Below, piece after piece: positions 45,461 to 54,310 of a stretch of DNA of 64,000 bases. The stretch covers positions 2,046,001-2,110,000 of the forward strand of contig NZ_AP021875.1 in NCBI RefSeq assembly GCF_009688965.1. The letters run 5' to 3'. Source of the stretch: Desulfosarcina widdelii. Lineage in GTDB: Bacteria > Desulfobacterota > Desulfobacteria > Desulfobacterales > Desulfosarcinaceae. A model generated the notes under the pieces. It saw only the letters and a list, made by a program, of their open reading frames with translations, ran no database searches and was not told where the DNA came from. Position 1 is the stretch's first letter. Every line of letters starts with the position of its first letter. The translations under genes were made by a program, and so were the position numbers.

Positions 45461-45861
45461 CCGTGACAATGTCTCCACTAATTACGCGTCCTTATGTTTC
45501 CCCATAATCGTTGGAGCGACACCTGGCAGCTTCTATCGTTCTACTGCTCCGTTACTTTGCGTTACTTACCTTGGTTTTTACGAAAGAAGTAACGTTACTC
45601 ACCCATCCCCATCATGTCATCATCGAAAAACCCACTTGAAGCTTAGTCTGTAAGCTCAATAACCATCTAATAATAAATAAAAATTAATCTTTGTTCCTTT
45701 ATCGCCGATTGGCACATAATTTGATTTACCCTATGGTAAATGCAAAGTGATGCTTCGGGGGCCCCATTACTTTAGCATTCAAACCGGCACTTGGAGGAGT
45801 TCTCTACCCACACCGATGCCATCCAGACTGTTTTGGATGGAAAAGAAAGGAGGCAAGGGAA
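45461..45861. other. Intergenic region upstream of the stress-protein gene
   Basis: AT-rich with no supported gene. A TGGCACATAATTTGAT stretch at 45710 resembles a sigma-54 site but lacks the -12 GC, so no promoter is called. An AAGAAAGGAGG site ends the region. Confidence 0.4.
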
Positions 45862-46311
45862 ATGTATAAAAAAATTCTGTTTCCCACATGTCTGAAGCCT
45901 TATTGCGATCACATTTTCAAGTATGCTCTCCAATTGGCAAAAGACAATGATGCCAAACTGTGGATCTATCATGGACTTGGCCGTCTGAAAATAGATCAGG
46001 AGCAGGTAGAGGAAGCCATTAAAGATGCCGAAGCCAAAGTCCAAACATCCTATGCTGACAAGATGAAGGAACTCGGCTTTACCAACTACGCTATAAACAT
46101 GTCCGACGGCGATGTGGTCACCGAGATTACCAAACTGGCTCGAAACATGGCTGCCGACGTCATGGTAATGGGGACCTCCACAGATGCCCCCATAGATTTA
46201 GGTGATAGCTCCAACGTAGAAACCTTTGGAGAAACCGCCAAAGAGATCCTCTTGTTGGCTCCCTGTCCGGTTACGATCATTCCGCCGGCTCTGGTTCCCG
46301 GTCTTGGCTAA
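45862..46311 (+). CDS. Universal stress protein family
   Basis: A 149-residue single-domain Usp. It begins with YKKILFPTCLKPYCDHIFKYAL. The C-terminal half carries ITKLARNMAADVMVMGTSTD and ILLLAPCPVTIIPP. In ATP-binding Usps the glycine-rich loop is GxxGR-like; here it is GTSTDAPIDLGDSSN, so ATP binding is doubtful. It is cytoplasmic and probably stress- or energy-regulated. A small helical protein gene follows after 61 nt. Confidence 0.88.
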   Translation: MYKKILFPTCLKPYCDHIFKYALQLAKDNDAKLWIYHGLGRLKIDQEQVEEAIKDAEAKVQTSYADKMKELGFTNYAINMSDGDVVTEITKLARNMAADVMVMGTSTDAPIDLGDSSNVETFGETAKEILLLAPCPVTIIPPALVPGLG

Positions 46312-46372
46312 ACAAAAAGCTATAAAGGATTATAATTTCAACGAGTGTCAAATCACTGCAAGGGAGAATGTC

Positions 46373-46690
46373 ATGAAAGCAAAAAATTGCTGTAAAACAA
46401 TGGAAATGGAACTGACTGGATGGAAGGCGATAGTTTACGAGATTACCCGAAAAATGGAAGCCCTTCCAGGCGGCAAAAGGGAGGAAATTCTGCCGAACAT
46501 TGAAGACCTGCACATCCTCATTACAGAGATGGACGACCGTATCGATCAGATCCGGGCAAACTGCACCCCGGAAACCGGTATGGATGACATTAAGACGGAT
46601 AGAGAGGCCTTCAACGCCGCCATCTCGACGCTGCGTGTGACCACAGAGGAAGCAATGAAAGGGCTCGGCGGCGGCGACTTCGGCGGATGA
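46373..46690 (+). CDS. Small helical hypothetical protein
   Basis: A 105-residue protein from the ATG at 46373 (AAGGGAGAATG upstream). It is mostly helical and acidic (IEDLHILITEMDDRIDQI) with a Cys pair at the start (NCCKT) and a Gly-rich end. No family name is known to me. It lies between the Usp and HesB-like genes and is followed by a strong hairpin. Confidence 0.65.
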   Translation: MKAKNCCKTMEMELTGWKAIVYEITRKMEALPGGKREEILPNIEDLHILITEMDDRIDQIRANCTPETGMDDIKTDREAFNAAISTLRVTTEEAMKGLGGGDFGG

Positions 46691-46701
46691 TAATTCAAGA
46701 T

Positions 46702-46736
46702 CCAGGGGCGACAACGGCTATCGTTGTCGCCCCTGA
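46702..46736 (+). terminator. Perfect 14-bp hairpin after the small helical gene
   Basis: CAGGGGCGACAACG and CGTTGTCGCCCCTG are perfect complements around a 5-nt loop. Only a short T-poor tail follows. Most likely the 3' end of the Usp transcript. Confidence 0.6.
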
Positions 46737-46837
46737 CTGTGTAGTTGATATTTAAACTCTCACGCTTTTCCGACATCTATAATTGTCTTAGGGGCACCGG
46801 TTTCAAAAAAATCACATTCTCAGAGGAGATATATTTT

Positions 46838-47134
46838 ATGATAACCGTTACTGAAACGGCCACCCAAGAGCTTATCGATTATTTTAAAGAAAAAGATTTT
46901 TCACCTATCCGCATATTTTACAATGCTGGTGGCTGAGGCCCCCCGTCATTTGCGCTGGCTCTGGACGAGCACAAAGAAACAGACGAAATCTTCAAAGTAA
47001 AGGATTTTATCTTCATCGTCGAAAAAGCATTGGTGGATACCGTGCAACAGATCACCATCGACATGACTGCAAGAGGGTTCACGGTGACCGGCGCGTTGGT
47101 ACCAAGCGCCCCTGGTTGCTATCCATGTGCCTGA
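46838..47134 (+). CDS. HesB/IscA-like selenoprotein (in-frame UGA at 46934)
   Basis: Read through the TGA at 46934-46936 as selenocysteine, this encodes 98 residues of the HesB-like family: NAGG-U-GPPSFALALDE, then FIFIVEKALVDTVQQITIDM and the C-terminal PGCYPC. Relatives carry Cys at the U position. The reading frame continues in full family similarity on both sides, which excludes a simple nonsense mutation. An AGAGGAGA site precedes the ATG. HesB-like selenoproteins are known from Sec-using bacteria; they resemble Fe-S scaffold proteins, but their role is not established. An IS200-type element sits about 70 nt downstream. Confidence 0.85.
46949..46975 (+). promoter_or_regulatory. SECIS-like hairpin of the HesB-like gene
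   Basis: TTTG-C-GCT pairs with AGC-A-CAAA (one mismatch). The loop starts with GG, 20 nt after the UGA. Position and loop fit bacterial SECIS elements, which lie within the coding region just after the Sec codon. Confidence 0.5.
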
Positions 47135-47201
47135 ACGCGCAACCACCACGTGAACGACCTTTTGTATCAAGTGACGTGCTACACCTGCATAGCAGGAGGT
47201 A

Positions 47202-47693
47202 TCAGGTTGCCCCCTTGAAGGGGGCGTTATCGTAGGGAAAGCCCCGTTGGGGCTTGGTTTCAATCACATACTCGAAATCCAGTTCCATTTGTTGTTTCTC
47301 AAATGCCTCTTGCTGGCGAATATAGGTTCGTATGGTTTCTTCATCTAAACCCACTGTGCTTACACAGTATCCGCGAGACCAAAAACTTTTCGGCGTCGTT
47401 TGGCCTTTCCGATACATATACCGGTGGATGCGTACAGCACTTTTGCCTTTCAAAAAACCGATCGTGAAGGGGATGCTGTATTTGGGAGGGAGGCTCAGAT
47501 ACATGTGCACGTGGTCGGGCTTTAATGTACCCTCCAGTATTTCGGTCCCTCTTTGGCGGCACAGATCCTTCAATGTCTCTCCGACCAAACGCTTGAATTT
47601 GCCGTATCGCTTTCGTTTCCGGTACTTCGGGGCAATCACCAAATGGTATTTACAATCCCAACGTACATACGATAAACTTTTCAAATCATGCAT
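47202..47693 (-). CDS. tnpA: IS200-type Y1 transposase TnpA
   Basis: A 163-residue single-strand DNA transposase. The metal-binding HUH motif is PDHVHMYLSLPP (about 59-70), and the catalytic Tyr lies in ETIRTYIRQQEAFE (about 133-146). Start (LKSLSYVRWDCKYHLV) and length fit IS200 enzymes. The frame is intact, so it may be active. Confidence 0.92.
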   Translation of the reverse strand: MHDLKSLSYVRWDCKYHLVIAPKYRKRKRYGKFKRLVGETLKDLCRQRGTEILEGTLKPDHVHMYLSLPPKYSIPFTIGFLKGKSAVRIHRYMYRKGQTTPKSFWSRGYCVSTVGLDEETIRTYIRQQEAFEKQQMELDFEYVIETKPQRGFPYDNAPFKGAT

Positions 47694-47730
47694 AGGTTCT
47701 TCCTCCTTTAAGTCCCTACGGGGCTTTCCC
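47205..47730 (-). mobile_element. IS200-type insertion sequence
   Basis: The element contains one transposase gene and subterminal hairpins: GCCCCC-TTGAA-GGGGGC at 47209-47225, AAGCCCC-GTT-GGGGCTT at 47239-47255 and AAGTCCC-TAC-GGGGCTT at 47710-47726. The last two are inverted relatives. No tnpB accompanies it. Exact ends are not determined, since this family makes no target duplication. Confidence 0.65.
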
Positions 47731-47735
47731 GGTGG

Positions 47736-48394
47736 AAGAACCTATTTTCTTTCTCGCGGGGCCGGTAGAACCTTTCCGCGTCCACCACTAAAAGTGTTGG
47801 CTTAATGCCAGAGTTAACGTAAAGCCGAATTCTCTCAGAAAATTATGGTAAAAACCTTACTGAGAGCACCTACTGGTGATAGGCAAGATCGCCGCCGCTT
47901 TGTTCGATACTTGATGGAAAGAAAATTGGATGCAAAGCTTTCGTTGAATAATGGATATCAGCATTGGTTTCAACGGAGGCAATGCGACAAATGATGGATT
48001 ATTCATGCCGGGTTAATGTATGCGAATTGTGAAATACCATTGAGCATGAGTTCGTGCTATGCTCCAATACTCAAATTCAGGTGTCTGGCCTGCCAATCGA
48101 AATTCGCGATCCTTCCAGTAATCTCTATCTACCGTTTTCCGGAGAGAACTCGCGCGTCGAGCGTCGCAAGAAGTCAAACAAGTGGAAATTACTGCGGCTT
48201 TTGAAATAATTGGAATGGAATAAAATCGAAGTCGGCCGAGAAATTGGCTTAGCCTTACATCAACATGAAAATAGTTGAAGAAATAAAATATGAGCTATAA
48301 TCGAAAGTTGTGTTTAGGAAGGTAGGTGGTGTATCCCCGGTTGATTGTTCTCGAGGCAATTAACCGGCCAACGATTGGAAAGGATACACGCACC
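47736..48394. other. Gene-poor stretch with a probable sigma-54 activator relic
   Basis: No intact gene. Between about 48085 and 48275, pieces in shifting frames (WPANR, QEVKQVEITAAFEIIGME, NKIEVGREIGLAL) recall the end of NtrC-type activators. They match the WPGN(V/I)REL motif and a Fis-like helix-turn-helix. This is a weak, frame-broken resemblance. Confidence 0.35.
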
Positions 48395-48499
48395 ATGAGC
48401 AAAGATAACGTAGTCGAGCTGAAAAAACCAGATGTCTTTGTAAACGATCCTATCTCCGAGTGGGCTACAAAACGCCAGCCCAATTTGAACAGGCCATGA
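48395..48499 (+). pseudogene. N-terminal remnant of an IS256-family transposase
   Basis: The 34-codon frame starts MSKDNVVELKKPDVFVNDPI, as IS256/Mutator transposases do, then diverges and stops. The preceding 90 nt (ending AAAGGATACACGCACC) look like the IS end and ribosome-binding region. The rest of the element is deleted. Confidence 0.6.
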
Positions 48500-48855
48500 A
48501 ATCAGCGGTTTGCTTTTAACCGTGTCTATTTTTTTGGGAAAAGTCCACTGGTCTCAGGAAAGAAAAGATATTAAGACAATAAATTTGGGCAGGATTCTTC
48601 CCCGATCTTGCCAAATTATCCAATTCTTGGGCCACAGTCTGTGCCGGGCCTATGTATTGATTTTTTACAACCTGTCAGAAAGCCTAACACCCATTAGGAC
48701 GAACCATATTTAGATATTGACAAAAATACTCAACAAAAAATTGTTGATAGAATCGTTGAGGCCCTGGTACACCTTTTGCCTAATAGAGCCTGAGGATGTC
48801 CAGCAATAAGTGAAGTGATGAAAGCGCTTACCAACACTCTATATGGAGGTAAACG
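48500..48855. other. Intergenic stretch with a possible gene 3' end
   Basis: A protein-like run LDIDKNTQQKIVDRIVEAL ends at TGA near 48793. It has no start and could be the tail of a lost gene. ATGGAGGTAAACG before 48856 is the ribosome-binding site of the next gene. Confidence 0.35.
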
Positions 48856-49164
48856 ATGAGTATTCGGAAGCAGTTTCTGAAAAGCAAACCGGTGTGCAAA
48901 GTTACTTTCAAGATTCCTAAAGAGATCGAAGGGGAAGCAACATTGGCACATGTGGTTGGCGATTTCAATGACTGGTCAACTTCGGCGACACCTATGAAAC
49001 GGTTGAAAAATGGTGGATTTAGCGTAACCGTCGATCTGGAAACCGGACGACCCTATCAGTTCCGCTATCTGTTGGGCAAGGACTCTTGGGAAAACGATCC
49101 TGATGCCGATGGTTATGTTCCGACTCCATTCGGTGACAGCCTAAATTCGGTAATCAGCTTATAG
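48856..49164 (+). CDS. CBM48-like (isoamylase N-terminal) domain protein
   Basis: A 102-residue stand-alone glycogen-binding-like domain: CKVTFKIPKE, then AHVVGDFNDWS, FSVTVDLETGRPYQFRYLL and WENDPDADGYVPTPFGDSLNSV. This is the CBM48/AMPK-beta type fold. It has no catalytic domain. Stand-alone copies may bind glycogen or serve as regulators. ATGGAGGT precedes the ATG. Confidence 0.85.
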   Translation: MSIRKQFLKSKPVCKVTFKIPKEIEGEATLAHVVGDFNDWSTSATPMKRLKNGGFSVTVDLETGRPYQFRYLLGKDSWENDPDADGYVPTPFGDSLNSVISL

Positions 49165-49262
49165 CCTTAGGACTGTTTCCTTAAATTTTGGGTGCTTATA
49201 CAGGGACTATGGTTTGGGTTGCATAATAGAGGTAGTGTTTTGCCTTCTCCAAAGGTGAAAAA

Positions 49263-49610
49263 ATGGCAAATGTTTTGATCATAGACGACAATACAACCAC
49301 AGCAGCCATTCTGAGGATAACCTTATCACGGCAACTGCACATTGTCGGACGGAGTGAAGATATAAGGGATGCAATCAATCCAGTCGACGTCTCCGGACCT
49401 GATCTTGTATTGATCAACCAAGCCTTTAAAAATAGTTCAGGTTGGGAGATCTTCAATTATCTGAAACAGATCAAGCCCAATTTGCCAGCCATAGTATATG
49501 TACTGGAGCACCCTACCACTTCGGGAGCACAATGGGTATGCAAGGTCGTTGAGGCGGTATTATCAGAAATCATGAGCGACAACGAAAATACCCTCTTTTT
49601 TGGCACTTAG
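49263..49610 (+). CDS. Degenerate response-regulator receiver domain
   Basis: A 115-residue CheY-like protein. The acidic pocket is present in VLIIDDN (Asp 8 and Asp 9). The expected phospho-acceptor position reads PDLVLINQAF, with Asn 52 in place of Asp. The Thr/Ser and Lys switch residues are not evident. It is probably a pseudo-receiver that acts without phosphorylation. GGTGAAAAA precedes the ATG. It has no output domain and no adjacent kinase. Confidence 0.75.
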   Translation: MANVLIIDDNTTTAAILRITLSRQLHIVGRSEDIRDAINPVDVSGPDLVLINQAFKNSSGWEIFNYLKQIKPNLPAIVYVLEHPTTSGAQWVCKVVEAVLSEIMSDNENTLFFGT

Positions 49611-49836
49611 CAGTTTGAGGAGCCCTGAAATTAAGAATGGACAAACCCCTGCCAAAAGACCTTTCCTGCCTCTATCCACCGCGTACCTGATTTGCCATGT
49701 AAATTTTTCCGATGATTCGAGGGGAGCATCTATCGCAAAATTTGACAAAAGGTGCAATTCGGCAACTACTCTGGAACGTTCCGATCCAGCGGTAGCGCTT
49801 TTCGCCGACCGCTGGAATCGGTTAGCTATAAATTCT

Positions 49837-51300
49837 TTACTTTGGAACTTTGCTCAGCGGAATATCCAGCGCCTTCGCCACACCTTCGCCGTATGCCGGG
49901 TCGGCCTTCAGGCAGTTGCCGATGTGGCGGATTTTGATCATTTCCGGTGCATCACCCATGGCCCGGGCAGTGTTGCCAAACAGCGCATCCTGTTGCTCCT
50001 TGGTCATAAGCCGAAATAGCTTTCCCGGTTGGGTATAGTAGTCGCTGTCATCATCGCGGGCGTTCCAATGGTCAGCGGCTCCGCTCAATGCCAGAGGCGG
50101 CTCGGAAAAATCGGGCTGTTCCTGCCATTCACCATAACTGTTGGGCTCATATCCGAGTGTTGAGCCATAGTTGCCGTCTACCCGCATCTGGCCATCACGA
50201 TGATAACTGTGAAAGGGGCAGCGAGCCCTATTCACCGGAATGAGGTGATGGTTGACCCCTAACCGGTAGCGCTGAGTGTCACCGTAGGAAAAAAGCCTTC
50301 CTTGGAGCATCTTGTCGGGGGAAAAGCTGATGCCCGGCACCACATTGGCTGGATTAAACGCCGACTGCTCGACCTCGGCAAAGTAGTTTTCCGGGTTCTT
50401 GTTAAGCTCCATGACTCCCACCTCAATTAGGGGAAAATCCTTTTTGTACCACACCTTGGTCAGATCAAAAGGATTGTAGGGGTGTTTGGTAGCCTGTTCC
50501 TCGGTCATGATCTGGACGAACAGAGTCCAGCGAGGAAAATCGCCTTTTTCGATGGAGTAATAGAGATCGCGTTGATTGCTCTCGCGACATTTACCGATTA
50601 CGGCCTCAGCTTCCGCATCGGTCAGACACTTGATCCCCTGCTCCGTCTTAAAGTGAAACTTGCACCAGAAACGCTCATTGTCGGCGTTGATGAAGCTATA
50701 GGTGTGGCTGCCATATCCGTTCATGTGACGAAAGGAAAACGGAATACCCCGATCACTCATCGTAATGGTTACCTGGTGCAGGGCTTCAGGCAGGGATGAC
50801 CAGAAGTCCCAGTTGTTTTTGGCGCTTCGCAGGTTGGTACGCGGGTCCCGATGAACAACATGGTTGAGATCCGGGAATTTGAGCGGGTCACGGAGAAAGA
50901 AAACCGGCGTGTTATTGCCCACCATATCCCAATTGCCCTCCTCGGTGTAGAATTTGAGCGCAAAACCACGGATGTCGCGCTCGGCGTCTGCAGCACCGCG
51001 TTCTCCGGCAACGGTGGAAAAACGCGCGAACATTTCAGTTTTTTTGCCGATCTCGGAAAAGATCTTGGCGCGGGTGTATTTGGTGATGTCTTGGGTTACG
51101 GTGAAGGTGCCATAGGCCCCGGAGCCCTTGGCGTGCATCCTCCGTTCGGGGATCACCTCCCTGTCGAAATGGGCCATTTTTTCCAGATACCAAACATCCT
51201 GAAGCAGTTGGGGGCCGCGAGGCCCGGCAGTCATGACGTTCTGGTTGTCTGTTACCGGAGCCCCTGCGTTGGTGGTAAGTTTTTTCTTATCGTCTTTCAT
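49837..51300 (-). CDS. katA: Monofunctional heme catalase
   Basis: A 487-residue small-subunit clade 3 catalase that dismutates hydrogen peroxide. The essential His is in [12 protein letters not shown] (His 56), Asn in [10 protein letters not shown] (about 129) and the heme-ligand Tyr in [14 protein letters not shown] (about 338). NADPH-binding residues appear to be kept. The N-terminus ([13 protein letters not shown]) is typical. It is the last gene of the minus-strand oxidative-stress cluster. AAAGGAGAA precedes the ATG. Confidence 0.96.
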   Translation of the reverse strand: MKDDKKKLTTNAGAPVTDNQNVMTAGPRGPQLLQDVWYLEKMAHFDREVIPERRMHAKGSGAYGTFTVTQDITKYTRAKIFSEIGKKTEMFARFSTVAGERGAADAERDIRGFALKFYTEEGNWDMVGNNTPVFFLRDPLKFPDLNHVVHRDPRTNLRSAKNNWDFWSSLPEALHQVTITMSDRGIPFSFRHMNGYGSHTYSFINADNERFWCKFHFKTEQGIKCLTDAEAEAVIGKCRESNQRDLYYSIEKGDFPRWTLFVQIMTEEQATKHPYNPFDLTKVWYKKDFPLIEVGVMELNKNPENYFAEVEQSAFNPANVVPGISFSPDKMLQGRLFSYGDTQRYRLGVNHHLIPVNRARCPFHSYHRDGQMRVDGNYGSTLGYEPNSYGEWQEQPDFSEPPLALSGAADHWNARDDDSDYYTQPGKLFRLMTKEQQDALFGNTARAMGDAPEMIKIRHIGNCLKADPAYGEGVAKALDIPLSKVPK

Positions 51301-51350
51301 TAAAATTCTCCTTTTTCACTATTTGGTTTCGTTCTGGTAACGCCAATCGT

Positions 51351-51890
51351 TTATTCTCCATCTGGGGTAACGACAAAGCCGCTTTTCCCAAGACCGGTTG
51401 CCGATGAGGTCCCGGCAATTCTCGCAAGATAGGAATCACCCAGCTTCTCGATATGCCCACCAATGTTGTCGAAATAGTTCATGTGGGCCTGTTCTTCATC
51501 GATAACGGTCTCGAAAATTTTCATGGTCGTACTGTCGCCGTTTTCCCGGCAGATCTGAAGGTATCCGTTATATGCATCGACCGTGTCATCCTCCAATTTG
51601 GTATCGAAAGGGAAGATGCCATTGACTTCCTGGCCCTTGATTACCTTGGCCGCCAACTCGGAGGTCGGCTCTCCACCAAGTTCCTTGATGCGTTCGGCGA
51701 ACATTTCCGCGTGCCGCATCTCATCGATGGCGATCAGTTTGATCTTGGCTGCCAGTTCGCCGTAGTCCATGTCGTCCAAGTTGTAATGCTGATTCATGTA
51801 CTGGCTGATGGCATGCAACTCCATGGCCCGGGCTTGATTCAGCGCTTCGATCACTTCTTTTCTTCGTTCATCTTTTGTTGGATTTGCCAT
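51351..51890 (-). CDS. Ferritin-like/bacterioferritin family protein
   Basis: A 179-residue four-helix di-iron protein of the bacterioferritin/ferritin-like group. Ligands are visible in ALNQARAMELHAISQYM, AIDEMRHAEMFAERI and VIDEEQAHMNYF (E, ExxH pattern). It probably stores iron or detoxifies peroxide. The C-terminal TGLGKSGFVVTPDGE lies outside the bundle. The ATG at 51890 has AAAAGGAG. It lies between DUF3786 and catalase. Confidence 0.87.
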   Translation of the reverse strand: MANPTKDERRKEVIEALNQARAMELHAISQYMNQHYNLDDMDYGELAAKIKLIAIDEMRHAEMFAERIKELGGEPTSELAAKVIKGQEVNGIFPFDTKLEDDTVDAYNGYLQICRENGDSTTMKIFETVIDEEQAHMNYFDNIGGHIEKLGDSYLARIAGTSSATGLGKSGFVVTPDGE

Positions 51891-51934
51891 TTTGTTCTCC
51901 TTTTTATTGTGTTTCTCGGTTGAAAGTTGCAGCA

Positions 51935-52567
51935 TCAAATGTTGCCATCCCTGTAATCAGGTCCACTTTTTAGCCATACCGCCAGCACCATGCCCAGCAT
52001 GGCAAGGCATTCCATGTCCAGATAAGCATCGGCATGATTCTCGAACAAAATCGTGCAGTCAGCCGGGAATTCTTCGTCCTGGTCATTGAACAGCATTAAC
52101 AAATTAACCTTGGGTAGCGCTGGAAAATTGATGGATAGGTCACAGCTGAATGGTGCGTCAGCTGGCTGACCTTCCAGGACTTTGCATGCTTCCTTCAGAT
52201 CATTCAAAGTTCCGGAGAATGTTTTACTAATGGGTTGCTCCGCAGTATTCCTGAACCCGCCAGCATAGGGCGCCGCGTCCTTGAAACTGTGGTACCTGAG
52301 CCACTCGTTGGCCGCTGGCGGCTCTTGTTTGGGACATAAAAGCAGATATTTACACAAGATGACGCTAACCGCATGGATGGGCCGCCTTCCCTCTGCGTCT
52401 AGTACGCCTTTGCTCGAGACGCGATGTGGAATACCGTAAAATGGGATAATCGCCGTATCTCCATCTATCTCAATACCGAGGCGTTTGCCTGCGAGACTCA
52501 GATCGATCGCAGATACTTCAGTGAGGTAATTTTTATAAATTTTGTCGAAAACCGGTGCTTGTTTCAT
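51935..52567 (-). CDS. DUF3786 family protein
   Basis: A 210-residue DUF3786 protein. Family blocks are IPFYGIPHRVS, WLRYHSFKDAAPYAGGF and the C-terminal region ending LAMLGMVLAVWL. Members occur mainly in anaerobes such as Desulfobacterota, sometimes near corrinoid or redox genes. No function is known. It has an acidic surface and no membrane helix except a weakly hydrophobic C-terminus. Confidence 0.83.
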   Translation of the reverse strand: MKQAPVFDKIYKNYLTEVSAIDLSLAGKRLGIEIDGDTAIIPFYGIPHRVSSKGVLDAEGRRPIHAVSVILCKYLLLCPKQEPPAANEWLRYHSFKDAAPYAGGFRNTAEQPISKTFSGTLNDLKEACKVLEGQPADAPFSCDLSINFPALPKVNLLMLFNDQDEEFPADCTILFENHADAYLDMECLAMLGMVLAVWLKSGPDYRDGNI

Positions 52568-52579
52568 AACGCCTCCCCG

Positions 52580-52945
52580 TTACCACAATCTCCAAAGGAC
52601 CTTTTCTCCCTGTTTTTCGCCTCGTACCTTTTCCATATGCCGAAGCGTGGCAAATTCGCGCTCCAGATCTTTGAGTTGTAGGTCTGAACCCAATTCGACG
52701 AGCAATTGTGCAGGCTCCATGGCTCCCTTTTCTTCCAGAAGCTTCAACATCTGCGATTGAATCGGCGTCAGCGTGCGCTTTTTCCCAGTGCTTTTCTCGA
52801 AGTTCTTGGCACTGTGAACTGCCCATGGATCACAGGTTTTCAAAGGCGAGAGCACGATCATGCAGCAATCCTCGCAAAGCGTTTTTCCAAGATGTTCATG
52901 CTCGTCTCCGGGCTTGATATCCTGCTTGCAGCGATCACACTCCAT
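52580..52945 (-). CDS. Zinc-knuckle and winged-helix-like protein
   Basis: A 121-residue protein. The N-terminus carries a LIM-like zinc knuckle (CDRCKQDIKPGDEHEHLGK, then CEDCCM). The C-terminal half (TPIQSQMLKLLEEKGAMEP, ELGSDLQLKDLEREFATL) resembles a winged helix. It could be a small regulator. Its start overlaps the AhpD-like gene's end by 11 nt. Confidence 0.75.
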   Translation of the reverse strand: MECDRCKQDIKPGDEHEHLGKTLCEDCCMIVLSPLKTCDPWAVHSAKNFEKSTGKKRTLTPIQSQMLKLLEEKGAMEPAQLLVELGSDLQLKDLEREFATLRHMEKVRGEKQGEKVLWRLW

Positions 52946-53276
52946 TTTGACCTCCAGTGTTGGCGTTGTTCAGTTCGTCCATCAGGTATAAGGCACAATA
53001 GGCTGCTGTGGGTCCGCCACCGATGAGAATCGCTACACCCGCGGCTTCCAAAATTTCCTCGCGGCTTGCGCCCAGTTGCAGGGCTCCCTTCACCTGTTCA
53101 CGCAGACATGGCTCACAGCGCAATGCAGCTGTTACCGCCACCATCATAAGCTTCTTCGTTTTCGCGTCCAAGGTGCCGTCACTCGTCGCAGCTGCTTGCA
53201 GGCCACGAAAAGCCTCCATTACTGACGGGAGTCCTTCTTCAAGGGATGCAAGGGCATCTGTCAATTCCGGTTTCAT
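52935..53276 (-). CDS. Carboxymuconolactone decarboxylase/AhpD-like protein
   Basis: A 113-residue CMD-family protein with the AhpD-type redox pair CEPC in TAALRCEPCLREQVKGAL (about 52-69) and the C-terminal helix GGGPTAAYCALYLMDEL. AhpD-like proteins reduce peroxiredoxins or other thiol partners. It is the first gene of the cluster behind the regulator. GGAGGT precedes the ATG. Confidence 0.88.
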   Translation of the reverse strand: MKPELTDALASLEEGLPSVMEAFRGLQAAATSDGTLDAKTKKLMMVAVTAALRCEPCLREQVKGALQLGASREEILEAAGVAILIGGGPTAAYCALYLMDELNNANTGGQNGV

Positions 53277-53369
53277 ATGATAACCTCCTAAAAAAATGGA
53301 CCACTATGGTTCGCATTTATGCGATGGCCTTCGTGGTCCATGGTTATAAATGTGCTGCGCTATCAATAA

Positions 53370-53891
53370 TTATTTGTGATGGATCAAAAGGAATTCAGCC
53401 GACTCAAGAATATTGAACCGGTGCTCTTGCAATGCCTTGAATCGAATTGCCTTGTTTGGTCCTAAGTCATACACTTGTCCGGCTATCGTCACTTCTATTT
53501 TCCCGGAAAGCACCATACACACTTCAGCGGTGTTTTCATGCCGCTCTGGCTCCCAAATTTTCGGAACGCCTTTTTCTGCCCTAACGTGGTAAATCTCGAA
53601 GTCTGGGAACCATGTGTGGGAAACGTTGATCCCTTTTTTTTTGAATGTGTTCAGGGTGCCTTGCTCGCACTGGGCGACCTCGGCGAGACGGATCAATTCG
53701 CTCGAAGACAGGTTGAAAACAAGGCTCAAGGATTCAATCGTGTCTAATGTGGGATTGCCGCAACCGCCTTCGATCTTCATGATCGTCGCTCTTGTCAAGC
53801 CGGCCTTCTTGGCCAACTGGTCAGCGGTTAGGCCCCGTTTCATGCGAAGGGTACGGACAACCGAAAAATCAAATCGTGATAAATTTGTCAT
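53370..53891 (-). CDS. XRE-cupin transcriptional regulator
   Basis: A 173-residue regulator. The helix-turn-helix is LTADQLAKKAGLTRATIMKIEGG (about 20-42, quoted in parts: LTADQLAKKAGL, TRATIMKIEGG). A C-terminal cupin (NTAEVCMVLSGKIEVTIAGQ) probably binds a small ligand. It lies 93 nt upstream of the AhpD-like gene on the same strand and is the likely regulator of the 49.8-53.3 kb cluster. It may also control the divergent 54.3 kb operon. Confidence 0.87.
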   Translation of the reverse strand: MTNLSRFDFSVVRTLRMKRGLTADQLAKKAGLTRATIMKIEGGCGNPTLDTIESLSLVFNLSSSELIRLAEVAQCEQGTLNTFKKKGINVSHTWFPDFEIYHVRAEKGVPKIWEPERHENTAEVCMVLSGKIEVTIAGQVYDLGPNKAIRFKALQEHRFNILESAEFLLIHHK

Positions 53892-54310
53892 CAATTATCC
53901 TTGCTCTGAAATGTTAATTGTAATAACCATTTTGTAAAATAAAGTCAACTCCTCGATGACCGCCCAATATTGATGGAACCATTTTTGAAGAAAAGGCTAT
54001 TTTAGTGGACAAATCCATTGCAAACAAAGTCTCCCATAAAGCTGATCCGATTAAGAAGGAATATTTAACAAGCTGCAAACGCTTTGATGGTAGTTGGAGT
54101 TTGACTGGTGACCCGATGCAATGGTTGCGAAATTAACTCCTGCCTTTTATCCGCCATTATAGAAAAAAATAATTATTTTCGATGATCATATCAAAATTTC
54201 AAATTTCCGAATTGACTTTATGAGCAAATGCTATTAAACTTTTAAAATCATTTCTAAAAATCAACCCCTTAACAGATATTGATTATTCACGATTTAAAAA
54301 AGGAGAGCTG
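53892..54310. other. Divergent intergenic region
   Basis: AT-rich, between the XRE-cupin gene and the Sec-YeeE operon, so it should hold both promoters. A protein-like 43-codon run (VDKSIANKVSHKADPIKK) ends in TAA near 54136. It has no ribosome-binding site and is not called. Confidence 0.45.

Noticed and set aside
45709..45726. Sigma-54-like promoter upstream of the Usp gene
   Set aside because: TGGCAC is good, but the -12 element reads TTGAT instead of TTGC, so the essential GC is missing.
53980..54138. Short protein-like frame ahead of the Sec-YeeE gene
   Set aside because: About 43 codons with a possible GTG start but no ribosome-binding site; an upstream in-frame TGA has no SECIS-like hairpin behind it.
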